Positions 9,736 to 18,054 are shown, counted from the first letter of the stretch. The stretch is DNA of 64,000 nt from Duganella lactea (GCF_009857505.1 NZ_WWCP01000006.1:1-64000), one strand, 5' to 3'. Made by a program: numbers and translations. Notes: generated by a model not told the origin, from the letters alone.

Positions 9736-10668
9736 TCAACCTCTGATGCCTCGCGACGGACGAAAGATTGACTCCTGAGCATCCGCGAGTGACCGAAGCT
9801 CATCGACTACGACTCGTACCTTGGGCTGCAGATGCCGAGTCTTTTGCCATATCAGGTGTATCGGCGCCAGCATACCCGAAAGGTTATCCAACACCGAAAC
9901 GATACTACCCTTTTCCAGTTCTTCGTTCGCGAGCCAGGTCGGGAGCTGAGCGAGGCCAGCGCCGGCAACACAGGCACAAAGGAGAGCATCACCATCGGTA
10001 AGCTCATGCCGCGGCACGAATGCAAAAGGCTGAAATGCCCCATGCTCATCCCGGAGGTGCCAGTTCGGCCTCGTGCCGCGGTACCAGCCCACTAGGCAAT
10101 CATGCTTTTGCAGGTCTGCGCGAGATTGAGGAGCGCCCATCCGTTCAAGATATCCCTGAGATGCGCAAATGACGGTTTTTTGCTCGCCGATACGGCGTGC
10201 GACTAGGTCGGGCAAATCACCGAGTTCACCAATCCGTAACGCCAAGTCAATGCCTTCCCCCACCATGTCGACAGCTCGGTCACGGAGAGTCACCGACAAA
10301 TCTAACTTCTCATAGCGCAACCCAAGCGCTACCAGTGTCGGCATCACATGGCGCCTGCCGAACGTCGTGGGTAAATCGACACGCAATCTTCCAATCGGCT
10401 CCTGGTGCCCGGTGGCCAGAAACGCTTCTGTTTGTGCCAGCTCCTCGAGGACGCGCCGACAACTAACCAAGTACGCTTCTCCTTCAGTAGTAAGGTCCAT
10501 GCGACGTGTAGTTCGATGGAGGAGCTGTACACCCAAACGTGTCTCCAAGCGCGAAATACTCTTTCCAACTGCTGAGCCGGTCACGCCCAGGCGAGCTGCT
10601 GCAGAGGTGAGGCTCCCGCCATCCACGACGCTTACAAACTCACGTATTCCAGCAAATCTGTCTTCCAT
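9736..10668 (-). CDS. LysR-family transcriptional regulator
   Basis: 310 aa, usual LysR length. Residues 5-65 form the winged helix-turn-helix (FVSVVDGGSLTSAAARLGVT then SRLETRLGVQLLHRTTR), followed by the substrate-binding domain. It is divergent from the alcohol dehydrogenase gene at 10,780 with a 111-base gap, the standard arrangement for a LysR regulator and its target. The DHRG/CrgA-like subgroup with RTTRRMDLT is common in proteobacteria. Effector not known. Confidence 0.9.
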   Translation of the reverse strand: MEDRFAGIREFVSVVDGGSLTSAAARLGVTGSAVGKSISRLETRLGVQLLHRTTRRMDLTTEGEAYLVSCRRVLEELAQTEAFLATGHQEPIGRLRVDLPTTFGRRHVMPTLVALGLRYEKLDLSVTLRDRAVDMVGEGIDLALRIGELGDLPDLVARRIGEQKTVICASQGYLERMGAPQSRADLQKHDCLVGWYRGTRPNWHLRDEHGAFQPFAFVPRHELTDGDALLCACVAGAGLAQLPTWLANEELEKGSIVSVLDNLSGMLAPIHLIWQKTRHLQPKVRVVVDELRSLADAQESIFRPSRGIRG

Positions 10669-10694
10669 AGCAATACCCTATTGCGGAATTTAAG

Positions 10695-10730
10695 GATTGA
10701 ATGTCGGGAATTATAACTACTAACTCAATC
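10695..10730. promoter_or_regulatory. Candidate LysR operator between divergent genes
   Basis: GATTGA at 10,695-10,700 and TCAATC at 10,725-10,730 form an inverted repeat in the short region between the LysR gene and the dehydrogenase gene, with a further AAGGA/TCCTT pair outside it. Position and symmetry fit an operator; the sequence itself is weak evidence. Confidence 0.3.
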
Positions 10731-10779
10731 ACAGTTCCTTAATTACACTGACTCCTCACAATCATTGATGGAGAACAAA

Positions 10780-11793
10780 ATGAAAGCATGGCTACTGAAA
10801 GACTTCGGACTGGCAAACCTCGAGATGGGCGACGTACCGACGCCAGTTCCACAGGCCGGCGAGATGCTGGTAAAAGTCGGCGCAGTGTCGCTGAACTTTC
10901 GTGACAAAGCTATCGTTGATGGCATCTACGAACCCCATAAGGTTCCGAAGCCGCTCATTCCAGTTTCCGATGCTGCGGGTGTGGTTGTCGCAATCGGCCC
11001 CGGCGTTACTCGCTTTAAAGTGGGCGACCGCGTCAATTCACACTTGTACTCGCGCTGGCTTGATGGCACACCGGCCGCTGACGAACCTGAATACTGCCTT
11101 GGCTCGCCCCTGCCGGGTGGCTTGGCAGAGTACATGATTTTGCATGAAGACCGCTCGGTTGCGGCTCCAGCAAACATGACTGACGAAGAAGCCTCCACGC
11201 TCCCGATTGCGGCACTGACCGCGTGGTACTCGTTGATGGACGTCGCAAAACTTCAACCCGGCCAAACCATGCTTGTGCAAGGCACTGGCGGTGTGTCAAT
11301 CTTTGCCGCTCAAATCGCAATCGCGCACGGCGCTCGCGTAATCGCGACCTCGAGTTGCGATGAGAATCTGGCCAAGGTTAAAGCTCTCGGCGTAAGCCAC
11401 GGTATCAACTACCGCAGGAGTCCTGATTGGGAGCAGGAGGTATTAGAACTCACCGACGGCAAAGGCGTTGACGTGTTGGTCGATGTAGCCGGCGGCGACG
11501 GTCTGAACAAGTCAGTCCTAGCTACCAAGGTGGCCGGCGTAATTACCCAGGTCGGCTTCCTGACCGGTCAGGCCACGCCCCTGCAGCTCATGCCTCTGAT
11601 TTTCCGCCAGACGACCATTCGTGGAATCGCCGTCGCACCACTTACCTCGTTTGACCGCATGAACCCATTCCTCACCAAGCACAACATCAAACCAGTGATT
11701 GAACAAGTGTACAAGTTCGAAGATGCGGTAGCAGCGTACGAGCATCTCGCACGCGGCGCATTCGGTAAGGTTGTAATTAAAATTTCTGAATAA
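10780..11793 (+). CDS. Zinc-independent NAD(P)-dependent alcohol dehydrogenase (MDR family)
   Basis: 337-aa medium-chain dehydrogenase/reductase of the quinone-oxidoreductase type. The GroES-like domain fills residues 1-130 and the Rossmann domain has the motif QGTGGVSIFAAQIA (about 168-181) with the following DVLVDVAGG strand. The catalytic-zinc ligands of classical alcohol dehydrogenases are absent. The frame is open from a TTG at 10,765, but GGAG at 10,770-10,773 stands 6 bases before the ATG at 10,780, which is therefore chosen. Likely controlled by the divergent LysR gene. Substrate unknown. Confidence 0.88.
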   Translation: MKAWLLKDFGLANLEMGDVPTPVPQAGEMLVKVGAVSLNFRDKAIVDGIYEPHKVPKPLIPVSDAAGVVVAIGPGVTRFKVGDRVNSHLYSRWLDGTPAADEPEYCLGSPLPGGLAEYMILHEDRSVAAPANMTDEEASTLPIAALTAWYSLMDVAKLQPGQTMLVQGTGGVSIFAAQIAIAHGARVIATSSCDENLAKVKALGVSHGINYRRSPDWEQEVLELTDGKGVDVLVDVAGGDGLNKSVLATKVAGVITQVGFLTGQATPLQLMPLIFRQTTIRGIAVAPLTSFDRMNPFLTKHNIKPVIEQVYKFEDAVAAYEHLARGAFGKVVIKISE

Positions 11794-11908
11794 TACAGTA
11801 AGGAGGTACCGGAATTACCGCGACAGGTCTTGCGCGACTAGTAGTCACCAGCGTCGGTCATGGCCGTCGTGGATAAATCCTAGGGGCGCAAGGGATTCAC
11901 GCTCCCCC

Positions 11909-12652
11909 TTACGTCTGTTTAGGGCCGCGCAGCCATTCCTTCATACTATTCCGAGTCTCTTCGTCTTGAGGGTCTTCGTTCAATGCCAATTGCCGAAGAC
12001 CTTCCGCAATGTCCCGCCTGTTTACCATACCGAACGTCGTTATGACTCCATCGTCCAATTCGTAATCCAAGGCACCACACCAACGATTTATCGTCCCATA
12101 GGTTGGCGAGCGCGGATACCTGGAGTTCCCACCACCTTTCGGCAGTTCGTGCTTGGCCAGACGAATTCGAATTGCTTCGACCAAGAAGAAGATTGTATCG
12201 GTACGTGCATGGTCTCGCTCCAACCCAGTCACTAAATTCGAGTCATCGATGAACGCTTGGATTTGAGCCTTTCTAACGACGCTTGATTGATTCAGAATCC
12301 CAACTTCTACTCCGTCACGCATCTTTTGCAATATGCCGTTCTTACCCCAAACAATTATGTCTTTTGCTTGTCCGCGCCAAGTTCGAAGATGCTCGTAAAC
12401 TGCGAATATCCACATCTGCGACTGAGCTGACACGAAAACAGCTTTGTCGACGGGAGTCCGCTCCTCTTCAAACTGCGTCTTCAACAAATCATATTCGAGA
12501 TGGGTTATGAACTTGTCGACGATACCAATATTCATCGCTTGGAAGCTGAGGTCAGGGCCATCACCTAGCAAAAGTGAGCGGAGGCCACTTGCTGTGGCCG
12601 CGAAGTCTATCTCTCTGAAAGAGATGTATGGGACAGAATCCATCGAGTCCAT
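11909..12652 (-). CDS. Hypothetical protein, 247 aa
   Basis: No family recognised. The protein is soluble, with a helical stretch around WIFAVYEHLRTWRGQAKDII and a C-terminal part rich in charged residues (YGTINRWCGALDYELDDGVITTFGMVNRRDIAEGLRQL). The open frame extends to a GTG at 12,706, but the ATG at 12,652 has GAGG six bases upstream and is preferred. It is divergent from the 160-aa gene at 12,748. The A/T-rich codon use is that of the island. Confidence 0.6.
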   Translation of the reverse strand: MDSMDSVPYISFREIDFAATASGLRSLLLGDGPDLSFQAMNIGIVDKFITHLEYDLLKTQFEEERTPVDKAVFVSAQSQMWIFAVYEHLRTWRGQAKDIIVWGKNGILQKMRDGVEVGILNQSSVVRKAQIQAFIDDSNLVTGLERDHARTDTIFFLVEAIRIRLAKHELPKGGGNSRYPRSPTYGTINRWCGALDYELDDGVITTFGMVNRRDIAEGLRQLALNEDPQDEETRNSMKEWLRGPKQT

Positions 12653-12747
12653 CGCAATCCTCACGGTCATATTTACTACGCATTTTAGAATACAATTCGA
12701 GCTCACAGCAAAGTAGCAGTTCCTGCAAATTACCCCTCAATATGTAG

Positions 12748-13230
12748 ATGCGATACCAAATCTCACGCATGATGTATCAGTTCCGGAAGTTTCCATTTAT
12801 CCGCGAAGGAATCAATGCTGAACACGGCGGAAACGTAGAGTTTGAGCTGTTTTCCTTCTTCGAAATTTGCTATCACCTCAAAGATTGGATTTCGCAAGAC
12901 GATGCTTATGACAGAGCGGTACACGACATTGAGAGCTTCATCAATAATTCTCCCGCACTGAGAATTTGCGCTGATATCTGCAATCGATTGAAGCATCGAA
13001 CACTTAGCAAAAGAACCCGCTCCAGCAACCTTGGAGCATTTCACATCGAGATGGTGCTCTCGGTTTTTCCTAAAGATGCCGGGCCTCCGCTCGCCGCGAT
13101 TTCTAAGGCACACATCGACACTGAGCGCGGCCAAGAAGATGCTTTTGCTTTGGCCGCAGAATGTATCGAAGAGTGGCGCCGCTACTTCGCGACATATCCT
13201 GCTCTTCCTGCAGACATACCGGCTGATTAA
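12748..13230 (+). CDS. Hypothetical protein with a YHLKDW and DICNRLKH pattern
   Basis: 160-aa protein. The pattern FELFSFFEICYHLKDWIS followed by ALRICADICNRLKHRTL recurs in a widespread family of small uncharacterised, all-helical proteins and recalls HEPN-like folds, although a canonical HEPN R-x4-6-H motif is not clear. No signal peptide. Starts at 12,748 or the ATGs at 12,769/12,772 are all possible; none has a strong ribosome binding site. Lies in the island among unknown genes; function not known. Confidence 0.6.
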   Translation: MRYQISRMMYQFRKFPFIREGINAEHGGNVEFELFSFFEICYHLKDWISQDDAYDRAVHDIESFINNSPALRICADICNRLKHRTLSKRTRSSNLGAFHIEMVLSVFPKDAGPPLAAISKAHIDTERGQEDAFALAAECIEEWRRYFATYPALPADIPAD

Positions 13231-13733
13231 CCTCTGGTTCGGAACCGGCGGCATTCGACCAGAAGCCGAAGAACGTAGGCTAGAATGGAAATGACCTCTA
13301 CGCCTCCGGGAAGCTCGAACTGAGAATTCGAAATAGGACGGCCAGATAAAAGAAATGCAAAGCGCCTCAGAGCGTGCGCTTTGACCCAGTCGATGGTTTT
13401 TAGTTGGCCGCACGCACGCCATAGGCATAGTGTGCAATTGTGCGCTGAGTCGGTTTTCCAAAACTACAAACGGGTACCGGGTCGATGGTCCGGCAGCGAA
13501 ACAGCCATTACTTGCTGCATCTCCACCAAGCAAATGATAATTTCCGACTCTGCAGCGCCACACGATAAAATGGCCCTATCTTGTCAATCTTCGGGGGCGG
13601 CCCACCTGGGGCGCGGCCAGCGCCGAAGGGGGCGACATTACCGCATATGGAAATTCGACCTGCACTTCAAATCCTGAGGCCCGCAGCTGCCAGACATGTA
13701 CTACGTTGCTTGAATCAAAACACAGAAAAATCA
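13231..13733. other. Gene-poor stretch of about 500 bases
   Basis: No convincing gene. The open frames here lack ribosome binding sites and are composition artefacts. It contains the short similarity to the start of the 137-aa gene described separately at 13,616-13,676. Confidence 0.5.
13616..13676 (+). pseudogene. Decayed fragment resembling the start of the 137-aa gene
   Basis: The block CGAAGGGGGC followed about 20 bases later by TGGAAATTCGACCTGCACTT closely matches the ribosome binding site and first codons at 9,198-9,234 (18 of the last 22 bases agree; W-x-F-D-L-x-F in protein). Here the reading frame is broken and a TGA follows at once. Probably a remnant of a second copy; short enough to be chance. 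Confidence 0.3.
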
Positions 13734-14141
13734 CTACGCAGATTGCTGGAGTGGGGCCAGTTCCCAAGTGTCCTCGCTATCGAATCGAGTTCCCAAGGTT
13801 GCTCTCGGCACCCCGCAAGCACAAACTAACACCGCGTTCACTATCTTGCCGCGAGACGTGCCAAGCGCGATGCAAACTTCCATTGCGTCTCCATGGCACG
13901 TGATTTTTCTGTGGGCCTCACCAGTAAGAAATGTACTCATCGCTGATTCAATGCGGGATTGATACTCCGGGCTGACTTGCCCCTCAGGCCAAACGAAATT
14001 CCAATTCCTCATCTCAATCTCCATGATGTAAGCTAACGATTCTACCGCATCCTCTTTCCACCATCGAAAGCGATTTCCCCAAATGCCCACATCCACTCCG
14101 GCGCCGAAATCAACCGTACAAGCAGTACATCCCACACTCAT
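13734..14141 (-). CDS. Hypothetical protein, 135 aa
   Basis: Open frame with a plausible ribosome binding site (AGGA five bases before the ATG at 14,141). The protein has four cysteines (two near the N-terminus, two near LVCACG) and a central helical part (YQSRIESAMSTFLTGEAHRK). No family recognised and no signal peptide. The divergent HNH gene begins only 25 bases away by its best start, leaving little promoter space, so this ORF may not be real. Confidence 0.4.
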   Translation of the reverse strand: MSVGCTACTVDFGAGVDVGIWGNRFRWWKEDAVESLAYIMEIEMRNWNFVWPEGQVSPEYQSRIESAMSTFLTGEAHRKITCHGDAMEVCIALGTSRGKIVNAVLVCACGVPRATLGTRFDSEDTWELAPLQQSA

Positions 14142-14166
14142 CATATCCTGGTGTTCAGGAGAGGAG

Positions 14167-14883
14167 TTGCTAGACCTTCATGCCATCGAGACCGCGCTGA
14201 TGAAATATGGGACCGGAGAGTCTGTAACGATTCAAACGACAGAGTTTAGAAAAAGGGAGAAATGGGACGTAGTTTACGAACCTGTTGTCAAAGCCTCCTC
14301 AGAAGGATTCACATTAGAGTACAAGGACGGGGGATACTGGGTCGATGAGAACGATGAGCTGCAGCCAGCGCACGGCGACCTCGGCAAGGCGCACTACCAG
14401 AAACTGACCAAGGACGGTAAGACGAAGTGGGAATGTCATTGGGAGGGTGATGACAATTCAGAACGTATTTCAATCCCCAGCGAACAGTCGGGTGAAGTTC
14501 GCAACACGCGAGAAGTCAGGTCTCTAGTACGCAACGCAAAGTTTAGAAGGCTCATTCTGGACACCGACCGACCTTGTTTGATAACGGGAGAAAAAAACCG
14601 AAGTGTGCTTGAAGCCGCCCATATTTGGGAGGTAAAGAACGGAGGCACCGACAGCTACGACAACGGAATCGTGCTCCGCGCAGACCTCCATAAGCTCTTT
14701 GATAGGCACATTTTGACCCTCAGCAGCGACGGCAGATTTTCGATGAATCCCGTACTGGAATCTTACAAACATCTGTTTGATAAGGATGGGAAATCTTGGT
14801 TGCACGAGCCGCGCATAGAACAGGACGAGCTGAAGCAATATGTCAGGAACATCGAGAGGCGGAACGCGAAACACGAGTGGTAA
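14167..14883 (+). CDS. HNH endonuclease
   Basis: 238-aa protein whose C-terminal half carries an HNH nuclease core: PCLITGE, then LEAAHIWEV, then NGIVLRADLHKLFDRHILTL, i.e. the His of the first strand, the central Asn and the final His in the ADLHKLFD helix. This is the HNH_2-type arrangement seen in restriction-like and defence-linked nucleases. The N-terminal part is unknown and could recognise target or modification. The frame is open from 14,083, but a TTG at 14,167 sits five bases after an AGGAG and avoids overlap with the opposite ORF; the ATG at 14,200 is the other option. A 179-aa gene follows 91 bases later and may be co-transcribed. Confidence 0.8.
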   Translation: MLDLHAIETALMKYGTGESVTIQTTEFRKREKWDVVYEPVVKASSEGFTLEYKDGGYWVDENDELQPAHGDLGKAHYQKLTKDGKTKWECHWEGDDNSERISIPSEQSGEVRNTREVRSLVRNAKFRRLILDTDRPCLITGEKNRSVLEAAHIWEVKNGGTDSYDNGIVLRADLHKLFDRHILTLSSDGRFSMNPVLESYKHLFDKDGKSWLHEPRIEQDELKQYVRNIERRNAKHEW

Positions 14884-14974
14884 TCCAAGTCGCATCGTAC
14901 AAGCCTCACCACGCATCCGCCAGATGCTCTAATGCGCCACGAATATTCGTCACAATGAAGTACTAGGAGAGTAC

Positions 14975-15514
14975 GTGTCATACACTATCGAAGAACACAA
15001 ACATCGGTATGCGGCTTGGGCAGCTAGTCGCGCGGCAAGTACCAAGACCTGCCGGTTTAGCGTGTTGCAGGGGAAGAGTATCGTTGACGCGACTGGACTC
15101 CCCTTGCTCATCGCTGCCCCCTCGTTGCTGCCTTCTCCCCAGGATTTGGATGCAAAGCACCGTGAGTGGCGAAATGCTGCTATCAAGTCAGCCAACACAA
15201 TGGGCTTGAATGACTTCACGCACGGCATCGCCGCTAAGCTAATCAATGTCTATCTAAAGGGGGCCTTCGTTTGCGCTGGACATCAAATGCATGCAAATGT
15301 CGCCGCACTTCATCCGCCCATCGACAGTTTGCTCTTGGATGAATTGTACGATGGCGCCATTGGCGGGCAAAGGCAGGTCTGGGCTGCGGCGAGGAAAATC
15401 CGATGGTCAAAATTCAACTCCGACCAATATGAATCTGTCATAGACGGAATTCGAATTGCATTAGGTGACTCGCCTCTATGGCACGTCGAACGATACTGGC
15501 GTGGTTACCAATAA
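14975..15514 (+). CDS. Conserved hypothetical protein, 179 aa
   Basis: Begins with GTG at 14,975 after AGGAG. The N-terminus (YTIEEHKHRYAAWAASRAAS) and the C-terminus (PLWHVERYWRGY) are typical of a family of unknown function that I recall from bacterial islands, often near nucleases. No catalytic motif, signal peptide or membrane segment. It probably forms a pair with the HNH gene upstream; whether it acts as partner or as immunity factor cannot be judged. Confidence 0.7.
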   Translation: MSYTIEEHKHRYAAWAASRAASTKTCRFSVLQGKSIVDATGLPLLIAAPSLLPSPQDLDAKHREWRNAAIKSANTMGLNDFTHGIAAKLINVYLKGAFVCAGHQMHANVAALHPPIDSLLLDELYDGAIGGQRQVWAAARKIRWSKFNSDQYESVIDGIRIALGDSPLWHVERYWRGYQ

Positions 15515-15555
15515 AGCCAGCTGAGCGCTCAAACAGGCAAGGAGCCTTCGGTGTC

Positions 15556-15682
15556 CGTCAGTTTGAGAATTTGACGCGCTTGCCGAGTTCCGCCTTGCGC
15601 GGCTGCTAAAGCCGAACTCAAACTCAAAACAAGGCGTTTACCGGCCACTTACCTCGGCAGAGATTCAAAATTTGAGTGAGCG
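15556..15682. promoter_or_regulatory. Intergenic repeats ahead of the excisionase-like gene
   Basis: CGTCA (15,556-15,560) and TGACG (15,572-15,576) form an inverted repeat around GTTTGAGAAT, and the word TTTGAG or its complement recurs at about 15,562, 15,616-15,628 and 15,671. Possible operator sites for the HTH gene at 15,722. Confidence 0.25.
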
Positions 15683-15721
15683 CAGAGCTTTTTTCAAGCC
15701 AAGTCTCACCCGGAGGAGATG

Positions 15722-15991
15722 ATGGAAGATTTGACTACAGAAGAGACTGCCAAGTTTCTTAGCCTATCGCGGAGTCATGTTAACTCGCTGGTCGATGCGA
15801 ATGCTCTTCCGGCTATTCGTACGAGTGGTGGTCATCGACGAGTTCCGAAAGCAGCACTGGTGGAGTACAAGCAGAATATGAAGGCGAGACAAGCTATGGG
15901 CCTTGATGCTATGGCAGAGGCATCATCGGCAATGGGCCTCTACGATGGAGAACTTGACGGAATTCCTAGTCGGCATAAGCGTAAAGTATGA
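15722..15991 (+). CDS. Excisionase/MerR-like HTH protein, probable orphan antitoxin
   Basis: 89 aa. Residues 1-50 form a helix-turn-helix of the excisionase type (TTEETAKFLSLSRSHVNSLV, then GGHRRVPKAALVEY). In many genomes this exact module is the antitoxin of a PIN-domain toxin encoded just downstream; no PIN gene follows here. Two ATGs are in tandem; the GGAGG at 15,712-15,716 gives correct spacing for the second one at 15,722. Role as antitoxin or regulator is inference. Confidence 0.75.
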   Translation: MEDLTTEETAKFLSLSRSHVNSLVDANALPAIRTSGGHRRVPKAALVEYKQNMKARQAMGLDAMAEASSAMGLYDGELDGIPSRHKRKV

Positions 15992-16107
15992 TGGCTCGTG
16001 CGCACAAGCCAACAACGACATTGCCTCGCTTCTTGGTGGGCGCCAAAATACTCCCTCGTTCGCGCTGAGGCGGTACACTAGGCATGTGTAAAACTGAAGG
16101 AGAGAAT

Positions 16108-16233
16108 ATGCTGCAGCTTATGAATGAATTGACCGCAAGCGACGCCAAGTATGGGAAGGTCATGGCAACCTTAGGCGCCTTTGCAGTTGTCGCCGCCGCG
16201 GCAATCATCGTTCTGGTGACGATGCCCCAGTAA
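16108..16233 (+). CDS. Small single-pass membrane protein, 41 aa
   Basis: A short gene with a very good ribosome binding site (AAGGAGAG, 16,097-16,104) before the ATG at 16,108. The product begins MLQLMNELTASDAKYGK and then has one hydrophobic helix (about residues 18-39, rich in Ala, Val and Ile). Small membrane peptides of this kind can be type I-like toxins, regulators or phage-defence effectors; nothing here decides which. It follows the HTH gene by 116 bases. Confidence 0.55.
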   Translation: MLQLMNELTASDAKYGKVMATLGAFAVVAAAAIIVLVTMPQ

Positions 16234-16446
16234 CAGCTCGCACGCCACCCCATGCGCATCGATTCAATATTTTGGATGCACCTTCCCCCCTCCCCCGCGC
16301 TTGACTTACCGGGTTCCTGCTGCGCGCCAAGTCGTGCCTCGTCGGACCGAACATATTCAAGGTTGCCGGCATTTACCCAGCCGATTGTTCCGATATAATT
16401 TTTATCTAAGAAACATGCTTACAACCAGAACCGTTGGGACTTGCCA

Positions 16447-16671
16447 ATGTCGACACTTGTAAAAATAGATGCGCGTGGACGGGTCACCTTACCTAAAGCG
16501 CTTCGAATCGCTCTCAAGATTTCCGCTCGGGACCGTCTCACGTTTTCACAGGTGGGCAACGGTACTGTCATATTGAGCCAGAAAGATAAGACCGAGTCGG
16601 AAAATCAAGCGGGGGAAAGCGCAATTGAATTGCTGGTCACTGAGGTCCTGCTTCCGCAGTACAAGTGCTAG
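16447..16671 (+). CDS. AbrB/SpoVT-type DNA-binding protein, probable orphan antitoxin
   Basis: 74 aa. The N-terminal STLVKIDARGRVTLPKALR is the swapped-hairpin AbrB fold found in MazE/VapB-like antitoxins. The frame opens at a TTG (16,441); the ATG at 16,447 gives the normal N-terminus. No toxin gene follows: the next genes are on the other strand. Acts as a dimeric DNA-binding protein in its family; target unknown. Confidence 0.75.
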   Translation: MSTLVKIDARGRVTLPKALRIALKISARDRLTFSQVGNGTVILSQKDKTESENQAGESAIELLVTEVLLPQYKC

Positions 16672-16889
16672 TCGCGCAAGTTGCCAGAGCACCGGCCGCT
16701 CTTCGCCTCGCGCTCACCTTGCAAACAAACGTCATCGACAGGTGGTACCCCGCGCTTTGATGGCACCTGACAAAGCTCCGCCATTCGCGCCATATCCGCC
16801 TTGGATACAAGGCCGTATGCGCTCAAGTCTGCGGCGGTTTCCAGCAGCTCGTGAAGCACGCGGCTAGCTGGGTGTGGTGTCTTGCTCAT
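16668..16889 (-). CDS. Short protein resembling the N-terminus of an XRE/HigA-type antitoxin
   Basis: 73 aa. The pattern LHELLETAADLSAYGLVSKADMARMAELC resembles the start of HigA/XRE regulators (ETAKDL...G....M.....LC), but the following helix-turn-helix is missing, so it is either a truncated antitoxin or a family of its own. Its ATG overlaps the stop of the zinc-ribbon gene upstream (ATGA at 16,886-16,889), which supports it as a real coupled gene. Confidence 0.5.
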   Translation of the reverse strand: MSKTPHPASRVLHELLETAADLSAYGLVSKADMARMAELCQVPSKRGVPPVDDVCLQGEREAKSGRCSGNLRD

Positions 16890-17191
16890 AGATTGCTATC
16901 GCTCTCGCGAAATTCGGACGGTGCAATGACTGCTTGCAGCGTGCATCCTATCGGCGTATCGCCTGGCGCAGCCGGCACGAAGCTCGCAGCTGGTGCGCCG
17001 CACTTGAAGCATTTCCGGTACATCTCAAGCGACGCCGGCTCTGCGCCATATTCCGTCCGTGCATCGGGACTAAGAGTCGTAAGATATGAGTTGAACCCAG
17101 CAACAGCATCGACAGCGTCTGCTTCGGCATCACCGGCATGAACCCAACCGCAATTCAAGCACTTAAACTCACCTAGCATTTTCATCTCCAC
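16886..17191 (-). CDS. Small zinc-ribbon protein
   Basis: 101 aa with two Cys pairs, FKCLNCGW near residue 9 and YRKCFKCGAP near residue 60, the layout of a rubredoxin-like or zinc-ribbon fold. The stretch SFVPAAPGDTPIGCTLQAVI follows. No signal peptide. It is translationally coupled (ATGA) to the 73-aa gene. Such ribbons serve in DNA/RNA binding or protein contacts; its partner is unknown. Confidence 0.6.
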   Translation of the reverse strand: MEMKMLGEFKCLNCGWVHAGDAEADAVDAVAGFNSYLTTLSPDARTEYGAEPASLEMYRKCFKCGAPAASFVPAAPGDTPIGCTLQAVIAPSEFRESDSNL

Positions 17192-17325
17192 TCCTTGGAC
17201 AACACATTCTTCTCTTTGTTCAGACTACGGTCGCAGCGTATCAGTCTGGGGACGTCGCCGTCGATGGCCGCAAGTCCCACAGCTCGAAAAAGAACACTCA
17301 CATTCCTCGACTATTTGCGAACAGC

Positions 17326-17508
17326 TTAGTCCGGGATGTACTCATCGCTGACAGCTACCGGCGCCTTGAGCATGCTAATCACCTTGGCAGCACGCTTTTT
17401 CTCTGACACCACGGTGGGGTCTGCGGGGTTCATCGTTTTCAGTCTTTCCGCGTAGGCTTCCCAAACACTGGTAGGCGTAAAGAGCGATGGGGCATCGATA
17501 AAGTTCAT
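17326..17508 (-). CDS. Hypothetical protein, 60 aa
   Basis: Small charged protein beginning MNFIDAPSLFTPTSVWEAY and ending DEYIPD. AAGAGATGAG directly upstream is an acceptable ribosome binding site. It lies 22 bases after the stop of the MbcA-like gene on the same strand, so the two may be co-transcribed. No family recognised. Confidence 0.45.
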   Translation of the reverse strand: MNFIDAPSLFTPTSVWEAYAERLKTMNPADPTVVSEKKRAAKVISMLKAPVAVSDEYIPD

Positions 17509-17530
17509 CTCATCTCTTTTCCAAGCGCCT

Positions 17531-18016
17531 CTAACGCTGTCTAAAACCCGCGGCGGCTGTCAGTACGTCTTCGAGCCGGCCTTGGACAAGGGCTTCGAGC
17601 GGGGTCTCTCCCAAGAACGTGGACTTGCTAGTGAAAAAATGAAACTTCGAAGTAGCCGGAACCCCCACCAACGCCTTCGCGACCGTCTCCAGCTGGTCAC
17701 GACTTAAGCTTCTGTCTGCATAAAATGCTGGGTAGAATTCCTCGCCGGCCGGGTCCGAAATTGCAAACATCCGGCCATCCATCACAGCATCATCGATAGA
17801 CTGCACGCTAATCTTCAAAGCCTCCGAGAACTCACACAACGGCAGGAACTCTTTGCTCTCGATGCGTAGTTGCAGCGCTGCTGCAGATTCTCGTCGCAAC
17901 CGTGTCATGACATTGGCATTCGCTACCTCCTGCTCTGCAGTCAATTTCGGCTCGCGTTCATCTCGCGGAGCCGCCGATAGTAGTCGAGTCAAGTCTTCAT
18001 CATCCATCATGGCCAT
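17531..18016 (-). CDS. Protein with an MbcA/ParS-like toxin-binding C-terminus
   Basis: 161 aa from the ATG at 18,016 (ATGs at 18,010 and 18,007 are also possible and have GGATGG upstream); the frame is open to 18,190 but that would overlap the HAD gene. The C-terminus (FHFFTSKSTFLGETPLEALVQGRLEDVLTAAAGF) resembles the toxin-binding domain of MbcA/ParS/Xre antitoxins (..LGGxTPLELL..G...V...). The central part (LCEFSEALKISVQSIDDAV) could be a degenerate helix-turn-helix. No RES-domain toxin gene is adjacent. Confidence 0.6.
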   Translation of the reverse strand: MAMMDDEDLTRLLSAAPRDEREPKLTAEQEVANANVMTRLRRESAAALQLRIESKEFLPLCEFSEALKISVQSIDDAVMDGRMFAISDPAGEEFYPAFYADRSLSRDQLETVAKALVGVPATSKFHFFTSKSTFLGETPLEALVQGRLEDVLTAAAGFRQR

Positions 18017-18054
18017 CCAATTAAGTGTGCACACTTGAGCGAAGGAGAAATCGT

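Noticed and set aside
12763..13563. Long minus-strand open frame (266 codons) opposite the 160-aa gene
   Set aside because: It lacks a ribosome binding site, its composition is Arg/Ser/Cys-rich without any domain, and the plus-strand frame has a recognisable family pattern.
16447..16889. AbrB gene and the 73-aa gene as one toxin-antitoxin pair
   Set aside because: They are convergent on opposite strands and overlap at their ends, unlike any known pair, and the 73-aa product has no toxin-like feature.
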